A DNA stretch of 64,000 nucleotides from Caulobacter soli (lineage in GTDB: Bacteria > Pseudomonadota > Alphaproteobacteria > Caulobacterales > Caulobacteraceae): assembly GCF_011045195.1 (NCBI RefSeq), contig NZ_CP049200.1:248001-312000 (forward strand), in the 5' to 3' direction. Numbering within the stretch: the first letter of the stretch is position 1; each line of letters opens with the position of its first letter. The translations under genes were made by a program, and so were the position numbers. The notes under the pieces are model-generated. The model worked only from the letters and a program-made list of their open reading frames with translations, searched no databases and was not told where the DNA came from. This document shows, one piece after another, positions 1 to 8,407 of this stretch.

Positions 1-33
1 AAGTTTGATGCGGAAGGCCAATTTTAGGAGATC

Positions 34-70
34 GTCGTGCGGGGCCCGCTGTCCTGGCGCCCCGCACGAC
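34..70. terminator. Strong inverted repeat upstream of ptuA
   Basis: A perfect 12-bp inverted repeat (GTCGTGCGGGGC at 34-45, GCCCCGCACGAC at 59-70) encloses a 13-nt loop. There is no T-run after it. It may be the transcription terminator of a gene outside the window or a structured leader of ptuA, whose start lies 66 bp downstream. Confidence 0.4.
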
Positions 71-135
71 GTCCTCAGAGCCAAGGCTCTCGCCGATCGC
101 TAACGTCAGCGCGGTTTGCATGCTAGACCGCCCCC

Positions 136-1554
136 ATGGCTGACGATTTCAGATTCCTAGGACTGACGCTCGAGAACATGCGGGCGTTCGGGCCTGCTCA
201 GAAGCTCGACTTGGCCGGCTTGGACGGCGCGCCCGCCCGATGGTGTGTGATTCTCGGCGAGAACGGCGTCGGTAAGACCACGACCATGCAGGCGCTGGCG
301 ATGATGCGGCCAGTCCCCGCCTTCAAGCGGGGAGACGATGGACAAGTGATTGCGCTGGCGGTGACCGATGGCGATCTGCCCGATCCCGACTTCGTCGAAC
401 CTGATGTTTTCGACTACGACAACGAGCGCATCGAAGGCTTGGTGCGACGCCACGCCGATCGGGTCAGCGCCCGAATGACGGCGGTGCTCAGGGATACGAC
501 CGGACGCGAGATCGAGATCGGCTTCGATTGCGTCGTCGAGAACGGCGAACTGCAGACAGCAACGCTCCAGCAGCAGCATGAAAGCCTGAAGGCGGAAGGG
601 CCGTTGATCATCGGCTATGGCGCGTCACGGCATCTGGGCTCTCGAAATATGAACAGCGTGTCGGACAATCGGCCGACCGAGGGGCTGTTCAATGATCTCG
701 TCGAGCTGGTCGACGCCGACGAGGTGATGGAGTTTCTGCATCATGCCGAGCTGTCCGCGAGAGTCGCCTTGGAAACGGACGCCGGCAACGAAGAGCTGCG
801 CCGTGACCACCATCGCGTGTCGCGGTTTTTCGGTGGGCTCAAGAACGCGATCGCCAAGGTCATCCCGCATCTTGAACCCGCCGATATCTCGATCGTCATG
901 CCAAGGCTTACGGGCTCGACCAGTCGGACCGGCATGCGCGTCAGAACCGCGTCCGGTGAAGTGCCCATGGCCGAGCTTAGCCTGGGGTATCGTGTCACCA
1001 TCTCCTGGATCGTCGATCTGGCCTGGACGCTCTTTCAGCGCCGGCCGGACAGTCCGTCGCCCTTTGACGAAAGCGCGATCGTACTTGTCGATGAGATCGA
1101 TCTGCATCTGCATCCTCGATGGCAGCGCGAAATCCGTCACCACCTGCTCGACGTCTTCAAGAATGTGCAGTTCATCGTCACCAGCCATAGCCCAATCATC
1201 GCCCAGGAAGGGATCGCGCAGGGCGATCCGGTCTCCGTCGTGCGGCTGGAGGGCGACCACGCGACGATCCTCAATCGCCCCCTGCCTTCCAAACCGTGGC
1301 GTTATGATGAGGTGCTCGGCAGCCGCGCGTTCAATGAACTGATCGGCGCGGACCTGCGGTCGGAGGCCTTGCTCATCGAACGCAGGGCCTTGCTGCGTAA
1401 GCGGGAGCTGACCCCGGAGGAGGACGCGCGCTTAGACGCCTTGAACGCGATCATCCATGATCTGCAGGCTCCCGACGCGCCGTATGACGCGGCGTTCGAC
1501 AAGTTGATGGGGCGGGTCGTCGAGCTGGAAAAGCAGCTCGCCGCCAAGTCATGA
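136..1554 (+). CDS. ptuA: Septu defence ATPase PtuA (AAA/OLD-like ABC ATPase)
   Basis: This is a 472-aa ABC/SMC-like ATPase. It has a Walker A GENGVGKTT at residues 41-49, a Walker B VLVDEID around 316-322 and a switch histidine in TSHS near residue 351, the layout of OLD/AAA_21 ATPases. The stop codon overlaps the ATG of the next gene (ATGA at 1551-1554), so the two are translationally coupled. The neighbour is an HNH protein of the PtuB family, and this ATPase-HNH pair is the composition of the Septu anti-phage system. In retron-Ec78-type systems the same pair works with a reverse transcriptase. None is seen here, but the left side is cut by the window edge. In known Septu systems PtuA forms a complex with PtuB and controls its nuclease activity. 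The ATG start is followed by a continuous family-like N-terminus. Function is assigned from motifs and gene pairing only. Confidence 0.85.
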   Translation: MADDFRFLGLTLENMRAFGPAQKLDLAGLDGAPARWCVILGENGVGKTTTMQALAMMRPVPAFKRGDDGQVIALAVTDGDLPDPDFVEPDVFDYDNERIEGLVRRHADRVSARMTAVLRDTTGREIEIGFDCVVENGELQTATLQQQHESLKAEGPLIIGYGASRHLGSRNMNSVSDNRPTEGLFNDLVELVDADEVMEFLHHAELSARVALETDAGNEELRRDHHRVSRFFGGLKNAIAKVIPHLEPADISIVMPRLTGSTSRTGMRVRTASGEVPMAELSLGYRVTISWIVDLAWTLFQRRPDSPSPFDESAIVLVDEIDLHLHPRWQREIRHHLLDVFKNVQFIVTSHSPIIAQEGIAQGDPVSVVRLEGDHATILNRPLPSKPWRYDEVLGSRAFNELIGADLRSEALLIERRALLRKRELTPEEDARLDALNAIIHDLQAPDAPYDAAFDKLMGRVVELEKQLAAKS

Positions 1555-2327
1555 TCCGGATCGCTCGCACCGCGGCGCCGGCGGCCCTGACGCGGCTGGG
1601 CGCGAACTGGGCCAAGGCGCACGAAGAGGCGTTCCTGCAGGCGCCGCAGGCCTATCTGGACGGCGACCAGAGTCTGCCGGTCAAGGTCCATGTCTATGGA
1701 CATGATGATGTTCGCATCGCTCTGCGCGACATGCAGCACAGCAAGTGCTGCTACTGCGAAGTTCACATGGACGAATATATGGCGCGCCACGTGGAGCATT
1801 GGCGGCCCAAAGGCGGGGTTTGTCAGGATCGCGACGGGCCCGAGCTCAAACCCGGTTACTATTGGCTGGCCTATGACTGGGACAATCTGCTTTTGGCCTG
1901 CGTCGTGTGCAACTCGCTCAACAAGGGCACCCAATTTCCATTGCGCGATCCGACGCGGCGCGCGCGCAGTCATCTCGACGTCCTGGCCGACGAGGCGCCG
2001 CTGCTGTTGCGTCCCGACCATGATGATCCCGATGATCATATCGAATGGCGCGATGATCAGCCCCGCGGGCGGACCGATGAAGGGTGGGCAACGATCGAGG
2101 TCGTCGGCTTGATCCGCGACGATGATCCTCGGCGCACCAAGGCGTTCAAGGCGATAGAGCTGGCGTACGAACGCCTGCTGAAGATGTCCAATCACGCGGC
2201 GTTTCAGGTGGAGGCCCAGGCCTATCTGGAGCAGCTGCGCCTTGCCGTTGATCCCAGGAGCGAGTTCAGCGCCATGGCGAGAAGCTATCTCGCTCCCCTT
2301 CCCTTTCCGCAGAGCTTTCAACTTTAA
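1551..2327 (+). CDS. ptuB: Septu defence HNH endonuclease PtuB
   Basis: This 258-aa protein has the hallmarks of the TIGR02646/PtuB HNH family. A CCYCE zinc-knuckle half lies at residues 66-70, followed by HVEHWRPK (80-87) with the catalytic-type histidine, then the aromatic YYWLAYDWDN stretch (103-112) and the second zinc half CVVCN with NKG (117-126). Both CxxC-type pairs and the His/Asn positions are intact, so the nuclease is expected to be active. The start overlaps the ptuA stop by 4 nt. In Septu, PtuB is the effector that degrades DNA once PtuA releases its inhibition. Nothing in the sequence suggests truncation. About 180 bp without a gene separate it from the next reading frame. Confidence 0.85.
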   Translation: MIRIARTAAPAALTRLGANWAKAHEEAFLQAPQAYLDGDQSLPVKVHVYGHDDVRIALRDMQHSKCCYCEVHMDEYMARHVEHWRPKGGVCQDRDGPELKPGYYWLAYDWDNLLLACVVCNSLNKGTQFPLRDPTRRARSHLDVLADEAPLLLRPDHDDPDDHIEWRDDQPRGRTDEGWATIEVVGLIRDDDPRRTKAFKAIELAYERLLKMSNHAAFQVEAQAYLEQLRLAVDPRSEFSAMARSYLAPLPFPQSFQL

Positions 2328-2504
2328 AGGCCCGGTCGGAAGAACGCAGAGCCGGCGGCCTCGCATGAGATGAGGCGAGAGCTGTCGCCCATTTTAGCCC
2401 TCCAAGCTTTCAAGCTCGGCGACCTTCAAGCGGCCGATCGCGCTTTGTTACGTCTCATGATCCTGGCCCGCTGACCCGGCTGCGTTTCAGGCTAAGGTTG
2501 GGTC

Positions 2505-5500
2505 ATGCGCATCGACCTCGACGACGATTTCATCCCGCTGGAGCGAACTTTTCACCGGCTTCTCCAGGACGAGACCGCCAATGACGACACCGCGGTGTCG
2601 ATCCTGGGGCGCGAGACCCAGCCGCTGGTTTGGAAAGACCTGCTCGCCGCGCCGCGCGTGATCCTCCTCTCCGAGGCCGGTTCGGGAAAGACCGCAGAGG
2701 CCCGCCACGTCTGCCGCGAACTTCGCGGCCAGGGCAAACGAGCCTTCTTCATCCGTATCGAACATGTGGTCCAGGGCTTCGAGGACGCCTTCGAGGAAGG
2801 GACCCACGCCGAATTTCGGGCCTGGACCCAGGCGGGAACGGAAGGCTGGCTGCTGCTGGACTCGGTCGACGAGGCCCGGCTGAAGGATCCCAAGGATTTC
2901 GAGCGCGCGGTGCGCAAGCTCGGCCGCGAACTGGCCCCGGTCTTGGCCCAGGCGCATATCGTCATCACCGGTCGGGCCGTCGCCTGGCGCCCTAAGACCG
3001 ATCTGATGCTCGTGCGCGGCGCCTTTCCCTATGCGTCGCCGGCGCGGGCGATCGAGACGGACGCGGACGCGCGCGCGATCAAGGCCGAGACCGTCGAGAC
3101 GGACCAGGAGGGCTTCATGATCGTGGCCCTCGATGACTTGCGCGGCGAGCAGGTCGATCGCTTCGCGGCGGGCAAGGGTGTCGCCGACATCACCGCCTTT
3201 CGCGCGGCGGTCGAGCGCAAGGACGCCTGGGATCTGACCACCCGGCCGATGGATCTGGCCGAGCTGTGCGCGTTCTGGACGGACAAGGGACAGATCGCCT
3301 CACGCTTGGCGCTGATGCGGGCCAGCATCGACCGCCGGTTGGAAGAGCGCGACCAGGATCGGGCCGAGGCCAGGCCCATTCCGCTCGAGCGCCTGCGTCG
3401 CGGCGCCAAGCTGGTCGCCGCCGCCGCCACCCTGACCCAGGAAGCGGCCTTGCGCGTGCCCGACGGGACGGCCAACACCCGCGGCCTGCCCGTCAATCAG
3501 GTGCTCGCCGATTGGGATGACGGCGACATCGGGGTGCTCTTGGGGCGACCGATCTTCGACGAGGGCATCTACGGCACGGTTAGGTTTCATCATCGGACGG
3601 TTCGGGAATATCTGACCGCCGAGTGGCTGCACGACCGGATCGTCGATCAGGCCTCGCGCATGCGCATCGAGGCCCTGTTTTTTCGCGAGCAGTACGGCCT
3701 GGAGGTGATCGTCCCGGGCACGCGCCCGATCCTGCCCTGGCTTTGCCTGCTCGACGAGCGCATCCTTCAGCGCGTCACGCGGCTGGCTCCGGAGGTGCTC
3801 TTCGAGGGCGGCGATCCCAGCCAGCTGCCGCGCGACACGCGTGTCGCGATCCTGCGCCAGACCTGCGCGCTGATCGCCCAGCCGGCCCACGGACGCTCGA
3901 TGATGGACATCTCGGCGGTCCAGCGCTTCGCCCATCGCGACCTGACCGACGAAATCCGGTCGCTGTTGCAACGCCACGCCGCCGACGAGAACATCGCAGC
4001 CTTCCTGTTGCGGATGGTGTGGATCGGCGAGTTGGCGGACCTGGCGGCCGAGGTGACGCATCTGGCTCTGACCTTGCGCGTCCATTATCCGCGGATCGCC
4101 GCGATCCGCGCCGTGATCGCCGTCGCCTCGCCAGCCCAGGTCCAGGGTGTCCGCGAAGCCCTGCTGGCCGAAGGCGACGACGTCGATCGCGACTGGATCG
4201 GTGAGTTCATACCCGACCTGGGCGTTGATGCGGACTCCGCCGGTTGGCTGTTGCGGGCCGTGGCTCAGGCCAAGCCCCCCTCCCGCTACGAGGTCGACAC
4301 CCTCACCTACGCCCTGCCCGACTATCTCGAACGTCTGCCGCTCGACCAGGTGGCGGGGTGGGCGGCCGGCTTGCAAGCGCTGCTGGCGACAGGGCCTCTG
4401 ACCGACCGGCGCTATCGCGAAATCTCCAGGCGCCACGCCTGGCTGGCGTCGACGGCCGCGCGTTGCGTCGTCCGTCTGATCGAGGCGCGGCGCCCGTTCG
4501 CGCGGACCGAGCCGTGCCTGTGGTTGCTGCGCACGGCGCGCGAGACCGACCTCATAGACTCGTCGAACCTTCGCAGTGTGCGCGAGACGTTGGCGCGGTT
4601 GGTTCCAAGCTGGACCGAGCTCAACCGCGACCTGTTCTGGTACGACGTGACCGAGACACGGCGGCGGCGCGAGGACGACAATCGCCTGACCGACTATTTC
4701 CACGTCGGGGTCTTCGGTCGCGACTGGCGCTTTTCGGTGGAGGACTTCGACGCGGTCGTGGCCGACGTCACCGGGCGTCCCTTGCTGGATGACCGGCTCG
4801 TGGCGCTGGAGCTGGCCTTCGCGCTCTATCGTCAGGGCGACCGACCCGACGCTTGGCGGCGGCGGCTCAAGCAGGCGGTCCTGGGCGAAATGGAGCTGCA
4901 GGCGCGACTGCAACAGCTTCTCCATCCGGCCAAGTCCGAGGCGGCGCGGCGCTGGCGGCGCCAGGAGGCGCGGTGGGCGAAGCAGAACGAGGCCCGCGAG
5001 GCCAAGCAGGCGGCTATCCGGGCCGACTGGAAGACGCATTTGAAAGCCGAGGTGGCGTCGATCCGCAAGTTCGAGCTCGCGCCGCAGATCAGCCAAAGCC
5101 AATGGTACCTGCACGACGAGGTGCGCGGCGAAGGTCTGTCCAACACCTGGAGCGTCCGCGACTGGCGGTCCTTGGCGCCGGAGTTCGGCGTCGAGGTCGC
5201 GCGCGCGTTCCGCGACGGGGCCGTCGACTACTGGCGCGTGGGCAGGCCGTCCATGAAGAGCCAACGCCCCACCGGCGACGGCACGCCGCTGACCACCATC
5301 TTCGGGCTGACCGGGCTCAACATCGAGGCGCTGGAGCAGCCGGCCTGGCTCGGCGCCCTGTCGTCGCACGAGGCGCGCTTGGCCGCCCGTTACGCGATGA
5401 ACGAACTGAACGGCTTTCCGCCCTGGCTGGCGGACCTCCACGCGGCGTTCCCCGGCGAGGTCGTCGAGGTCGTGCTCGGGGAAATCGATTTCGAGCTGGC

Positions 5501-6827
5501 GACGGCCGGGCCCGACGCCGACAGCAACTATGTGCTGTATGACGTCGCCTGGCACGGACACTTCCTGTGGGACGGCCTGGCCGCGGCGTTCCAGGCGCGA
5601 CTGGCGGCGGGCAAGTTCAGCCCCGCCAATCTGGGCCACATGCTGGTGGTTCTGAACGGCGCAAACCTGGGCGATGCGACCCTGGCCGCGCTCGCGGCCA
5701 GGAAGGCCGGGACGACCAAGCACGAGGTCCTGGCGCCGATGTGGTTCGCCATGTGGTGCGGCGTCGATCCGCAGGCGGCCATTCCGGCGCTGGCGGCGCG
5801 ACTGTCCGCCTTGAAGACGCCCCAGCTTCGCACCCAGTTTGCGATGCGCTTTTTGAGCAATCTGATCGGCGAACGAAGCCTGGGCCTGCCGTTCGCCCGG
5901 CAGGCCTACCGCACGATCGCGCACATGAAGACCTTGCACCTGCTGATGCACGCCTACATTCGGCGCGAGGACGACATCGAGCGCGCCGGCAAGGGCGTCT
6001 ATTCTCCGGGATTGCGCGACGACGCCCAGCGGGCGCGCGAGGCGCTCATGGCGTTCATCGCCGAAACGCCGGGCAAGGAAGCGTTCCTGGCGCTGATGGA
6101 CATCGCTCTGGAGCATCCGGACGAGGAAGCACGCCCCTGGGCGGTCTACCGCGCCAGGGCCAAGGCCCAACGCGACGCCGATCCGGGGCCGTGGAGTCCC
6201 GTCCAGGTGCGCGACTTCAATGAAAAGCTGGAGCGAACGCCGGCCAATCATCGTGAACTCTGGGATCTGGCGGTCGAGCGGTTGTTCGATCTCAAGAACG
6301 ATCTGGAGGGCGGCGACGAGAGCCTCGCCCCGATCCTGCGCCGGGCGGACGAGGAGACCGAGGTGCGCAATTTCATCGGCGGTCTGTGCCGATCCCGGTC
6401 CGCAGGACGGTACGCCATTCCGCAGGAAGAGGAATTGGCTGACGCCAAGCGGCCGGACCTGCGCTTCCACGGCGTCGGTTTTGACGGGCCGGTCCCCGTC
6501 GAGCTGAAGCTGGCCGACAACTGGAGCGGACCCCAGCTTTTCGAGCGGCTGGAAAACCAGCTCTGCGGCGACTATCTGCGCGACGTCCGCTCCGGCCGCG
6601 GCATCTATGTCTTGGTCTGGAGCGGGGAGAAGGCCGGTTGGGACCATCCCGCCGGCGGGCGGCTGGCGGGCCTGGACGCCTTGGTGGCCGCCTTGAAGGA
6701 TCACTGGCTGGCGTTGTCAGAACGACTGCCCAACGTCGAGGACATCGCCATCATCGGCGTTGATCTGACCCGGCGAGCCCGCCCGGCGCTCCCGGCGGCG
6801 AGCGCGACGGCAGGGGCGGCGTCATGA
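2505..6827 (+). CDS. Large NACHT/STAND-like P-loop NTPase with C-terminal PD-(D/E)xK-like nuclease domain
   Basis: This 1440-aa protein starts almost directly with a P-loop: SEAGSGKT at residues 56-63 and a Walker B-type WLLLDSVDEA at 115-124, as in NACHT/STAND NTPases. A winged-helix-like part and a long helical region follow (roughly 300-1250, probably a repeat-type sensor). Near the C-terminus RPDLRF (about 1316-1321), then PVELKLA about 11 residues later, reads as the D...ExK core of a PD-(D/E)xK nuclease, with further conserved-looking helix residues after it. Most Avs-type STAND effectors carry the nuclease at the N-terminus, so this is a reversed order. It lies 180 bp behind ptuAB on the same strand, which suggests a defence island. 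Family membership is inferred from motifs. The domain borders are approximate, and an alternative is a regulatory STAND protein without nuclease activity. Confidence 0.75.
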   Translation: MRIDLDDDFIPLERTFHRLLQDETANDDTAVSILGRETQPLVWKDLLAAPRVILLSEAGSGKTAEARHVCRELRGQGKRAFFIRIEHVVQGFEDAFEEGTHAEFRAWTQAGTEGWLLLDSVDEARLKDPKDFERAVRKLGRELAPVLAQAHIVITGRAVAWRPKTDLMLVRGAFPYASPARAIETDADARAIKAETVETDQEGFMIVALDDLRGEQVDRFAAGKGVADITAFRAAVERKDAWDLTTRPMDLAELCAFWTDKGQIASRLALMRASIDRRLEERDQDRAEARPIPLERLRRGAKLVAAAATLTQEAALRVPDGTANTRGLPVNQVLADWDDGDIGVLLGRPIFDEGIYGTVRFHHRTVREYLTAEWLHDRIVDQASRMRIEALFFREQYGLEVIVPGTRPILPWLCLLDERILQRVTRLAPEVLFEGGDPSQLPRDTRVAILRQTCALIAQPAHGRSMMDISAVQRFAHRDLTDEIRSLLQRHAADENIAAFLLRMVWIGELADLAAEVTHLALTLRVHYPRIAAIRAVIAVASPAQVQGVREALLAEGDDVDRDWIGEFIPDLGVDADSAGWLLRAVAQAKPPSRYEVDTLTYALPDYLERLPLDQVAGWAAGLQALLATGPLTDRRYREISRRHAWLASTAARCVVRLIEARRPFARTEPCLWLLRTARETDLIDSSNLRSVRETLARLVPSWTELNRDLFWYDVTETRRRREDDNRLTDYFHVGVFGRDWRFSVEDFDAVVADVTGRPLLDDRLVALELAFALYRQGDRPDAWRRRLKQAVLGEMELQARLQQLLHPAKSEAARRWRRQEARWAKQNEAREAKQAAIRADWKTHLKAEVASIRKFELAPQISQSQWYLHDEVRGEGLSNTWSVRDWRSLAPEFGVEVARAFRDGAVDYWRVGRPSMKSQRPTGDGTPLTTIFGLTGLNIEALEQPAWLGALSSHEARLAARYAMNELNGFPPWLADLHAAFPGEVVEVVLGEIDFELATAGPDADSNYVLYDVAWHGHFLWDGLAAAFQARLAAGKFSPANLGHMLVVLNGANLGDATLAALAARKAGTTKHEVLAPMWFAMWCGVDPQAAIPALAARLSALKTPQLRTQFAMRFLSNLIGERSLGLPFARQAYRTIAHMKTLHLLMHAYIRREDDIERAGKGVYSPGLRDDAQRAREALMAFIAETPGKEAFLALMDIALEHPDEEARPWAVYRARAKAQRDADPGPWSPVQVRDFNEKLERTPANHRELWDLAVERLFDLKNDLEGGDESLAPILRRADEETEVRNFIGGLCRSRSAGRYAIPQEEELADAKRPDLRFHGVGFDGPVPVELKLADNWSGPQLFERLENQLCGDYLRDVRSGRGIYVLVWSGEKAGWDHPAGGRLAGLDALVAALKDHWLALSERLPNVEDIAIIGVDLTRRARPALPAASATAGAAS

Positions 6828-6991
6828 TCCCGGCGCCCAAGACCCGCAAGGGGGCTTCAAGGGCCAAGACGTCCCGCGCCGCCGACCCGAACGGACTAAC
6901 GCGCCTCGGCAATAGGGCGCCTGGTCGCCTTCAAGGGGTGCGGCGGCAAGGCTCCCGCTTTTTCAGTTTGTGCTCTCCGGGGCAGGTCTGA
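6824..6991 (+). CDS. Short ORF overlapping the NTPase stop (possible truncated third gene)
   Basis: An ATG overlaps the stop of the upstream NTPase gene (ATGA at 6824-6827) and opens a 55-aa, Lys/Arg-rich frame that begins MIPAPKTRKGASRAKT. The 4-nt overlap is typical of real operon junctions, but composition after about 25 residues is not protein-like. It could be the 5' end of a gene whose remainder was lost, since the next gene is on the opposite strand. I do not recognise a family. Confidence 0.25.
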   Translation: MIPAPKTRKGASRAKTSRAADPNGLTRLGNRAPGRLQGVRRQGSRFFSLCSPGQV

Positions 6992-7100
6992 GTGGCCCGC
7001 GTGTGTTGTCGCCGCCCCGCCCTCGCACAGCACGACCGCGTCGCAGAACCCGTTTATGGCCCGGCGCGGCATCCGCGAGGCCGCCATCGCCAAGGCATCG

Positions 7101-8039
7101 CTAGGCGCGTTCCGAAAACCGCTCGAAGGCGGTGAGCCGGCGTGGGGCCAGGTGGACCTCGCCGCCGTAGATCTCGGTGCGCAGATAGGCCAGCTCGGCC
7201 TCGCGATCGGCTTCAGCCACGTCGATGTACCAAGCCTTGGGGGCGAGAGCCTCCTCGCCGTTCCAGCGATAGCCCCGGGCCTTCAGCTTATCCTTGAAAT
7301 CATAGGGTGCGCGTTCGGCGGCGATGCGCCACGTCGGCGCGCGGGCGGCGTCGAGCATGTGGGCCAGGGCCGTGCGGCCATCGGCCAGGGGCCGGGCCAG
7401 GATCTCCAGGCCGGCCAGGCAGTCGTTCTCCGCCCGGTGGCCGTCGAAGAAGAAGCCGCATTGGTTGGCGAGGTAAGAGAGCTTCGTGCCTTCGAACCCC
7501 TCCCCCGTCCAGTCGACCTGGGACATCGAGCAGGCCCAGCCCTTGTGCTTGAACGCCTCGCAGAAGCGCTCGGTGAATCGGCGATCGAAGCCGGCGTTGT
7601 GGGCGGCGATGATCACCGCCGGTTCGATGAAGGCGGCGACCTTGTCCGGATCGATCGACTTGCCGGCCACCATCTCATGGGTGATGCCGGTGATGCGGGT
7701 GATCTCTTCGGTGATCGGGACCGAGGGCTCGCGCAGTTCGACGAAGGGCGCGCCGACCGAGCACAGGCGCCCGTCAGCGTCGTATTGGAACGGCACCATG
7801 GCCAGCTCGATGATCTCGTCGCGGGCGGCGTCCTTGCCCGTGGTTTCGACATCGAGATAGACGCCTTGGCGCAAGGCGGCCGGATCGCCGGACGTGGAGA
7901 GCGTGCAGCCTTCGAACTTGCGCAGCAGGCGGTAGCGGCCGCTGGCCTCAAGCCGGCGGGCCATCTCTTCCAGGGCTTCGGTGTCGGGAGGGGGCGGCTT
8001 TGGCTCGATCATGCGGCGTCCGGGAATCGTCTGGACCAT
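7101..8039 (-). CDS. DEDDh 3'-5' exonuclease domain protein (DnaQ/epsilon-like)
   Basis: The 312-aa protein carries a DnaQ-type exonuclease fold. YLDVETTG holds the first Asp/Glu pair (ExoI), IIAAHNAGFDRRF the ExoII Asp, and a later HRAENDCLAGLE the ExoIII His/Asp, so the DEDDh set is present. About 60 residues precede the nuclease domain and about 90 follow it. Such proteins trim 3' ends of DNA or RNA. Apart from the polymerase epsilon subunit, free-standing versions are common in alphaproteobacterial accessory DNA. The start could be the ATG at 8039 or the ATG at 8012. It is convergent with the upstream NTPase gene and about 100 bp from the short ORF, so it is not part of that operon. Confidence 0.85.
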   Translation of the reverse strand: MVQTIPGRRMIEPKPPPPDTEALEEMARRLEASGRYRLLRKFEGCTLSTSGDPAALRQGVYLDVETTGKDAARDEIIELAMVPFQYDADGRLCSVGAPFVELREPSVPITEEITRITGITHEMVAGKSIDPDKVAAFIEPAVIIAAHNAGFDRRFTERFCEAFKHKGWACSMSQVDWTGEGFEGTKLSYLANQCGFFFDGHRAENDCLAGLEILARPLADGRTALAHMLDAARAPTWRIAAERAPYDFKDKLKARGYRWNGEEALAPKAWYIDVAEADREAELAYLRTEIYGGEVHLAPRRLTAFERFSERA

Positions 8040-8407
8040 CTTGCCACAGAGTTACGGTCTGGGGACGCGGCCTAGGTCGTCCCGCCTCGCCGCTCAAGAT
8101 TTCGGCTCAATCGTAGAAGAGGACGCCGAGCGCCGGATCAAGCTGCATGAAGAGGTCGAAATCCCGTCCTGGGTGATATTCGAAGCATCCGCCTGGATGG
8201 CACGATGTGGGCTGCACACAGCAGACGATCTCAATTGCCCTGAAAGGTGATGAACGGCCGTTGACCTCGCCCTAACCGACATTCCCTGGAACCGCTCTGG
8301 GCGGCTGAAGTCCGACCAGCATCCGTCGCCGAGGCGGATTCGGGCCGAGGCGCTCACAGCCGCCCTTATCGCTGTGTTACACGAACCCGTTTGGATCCTG
8401 CGTCAGA
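8040..8407. other. Intergenic stretch with a possible gene remnant
   Basis: No full gene is supported. On the minus strand a short frame ending at 8107 and opening with GTG at 8217 gives a 36-aa peptide with protein-like C-terminal sequence (HPGRDFDLFMQLDPALG). It has no good ribosome site. It may be the tail of a decayed gene. Confidence 0.25.

Noticed and set aside
1..135. Retron msr/msd upstream of ptuA
   Set aside because: Only one hairpin is visible and no reverse transcriptase is present in the window.
3300..6704. 1134-aa open frame on the minus strand inside the NACHT-like gene
   Set aside because: Gly/Arg/Gln-rich, no domain, mirrors the codon structure of the plus-strand gene; a GC-driven shadow frame.
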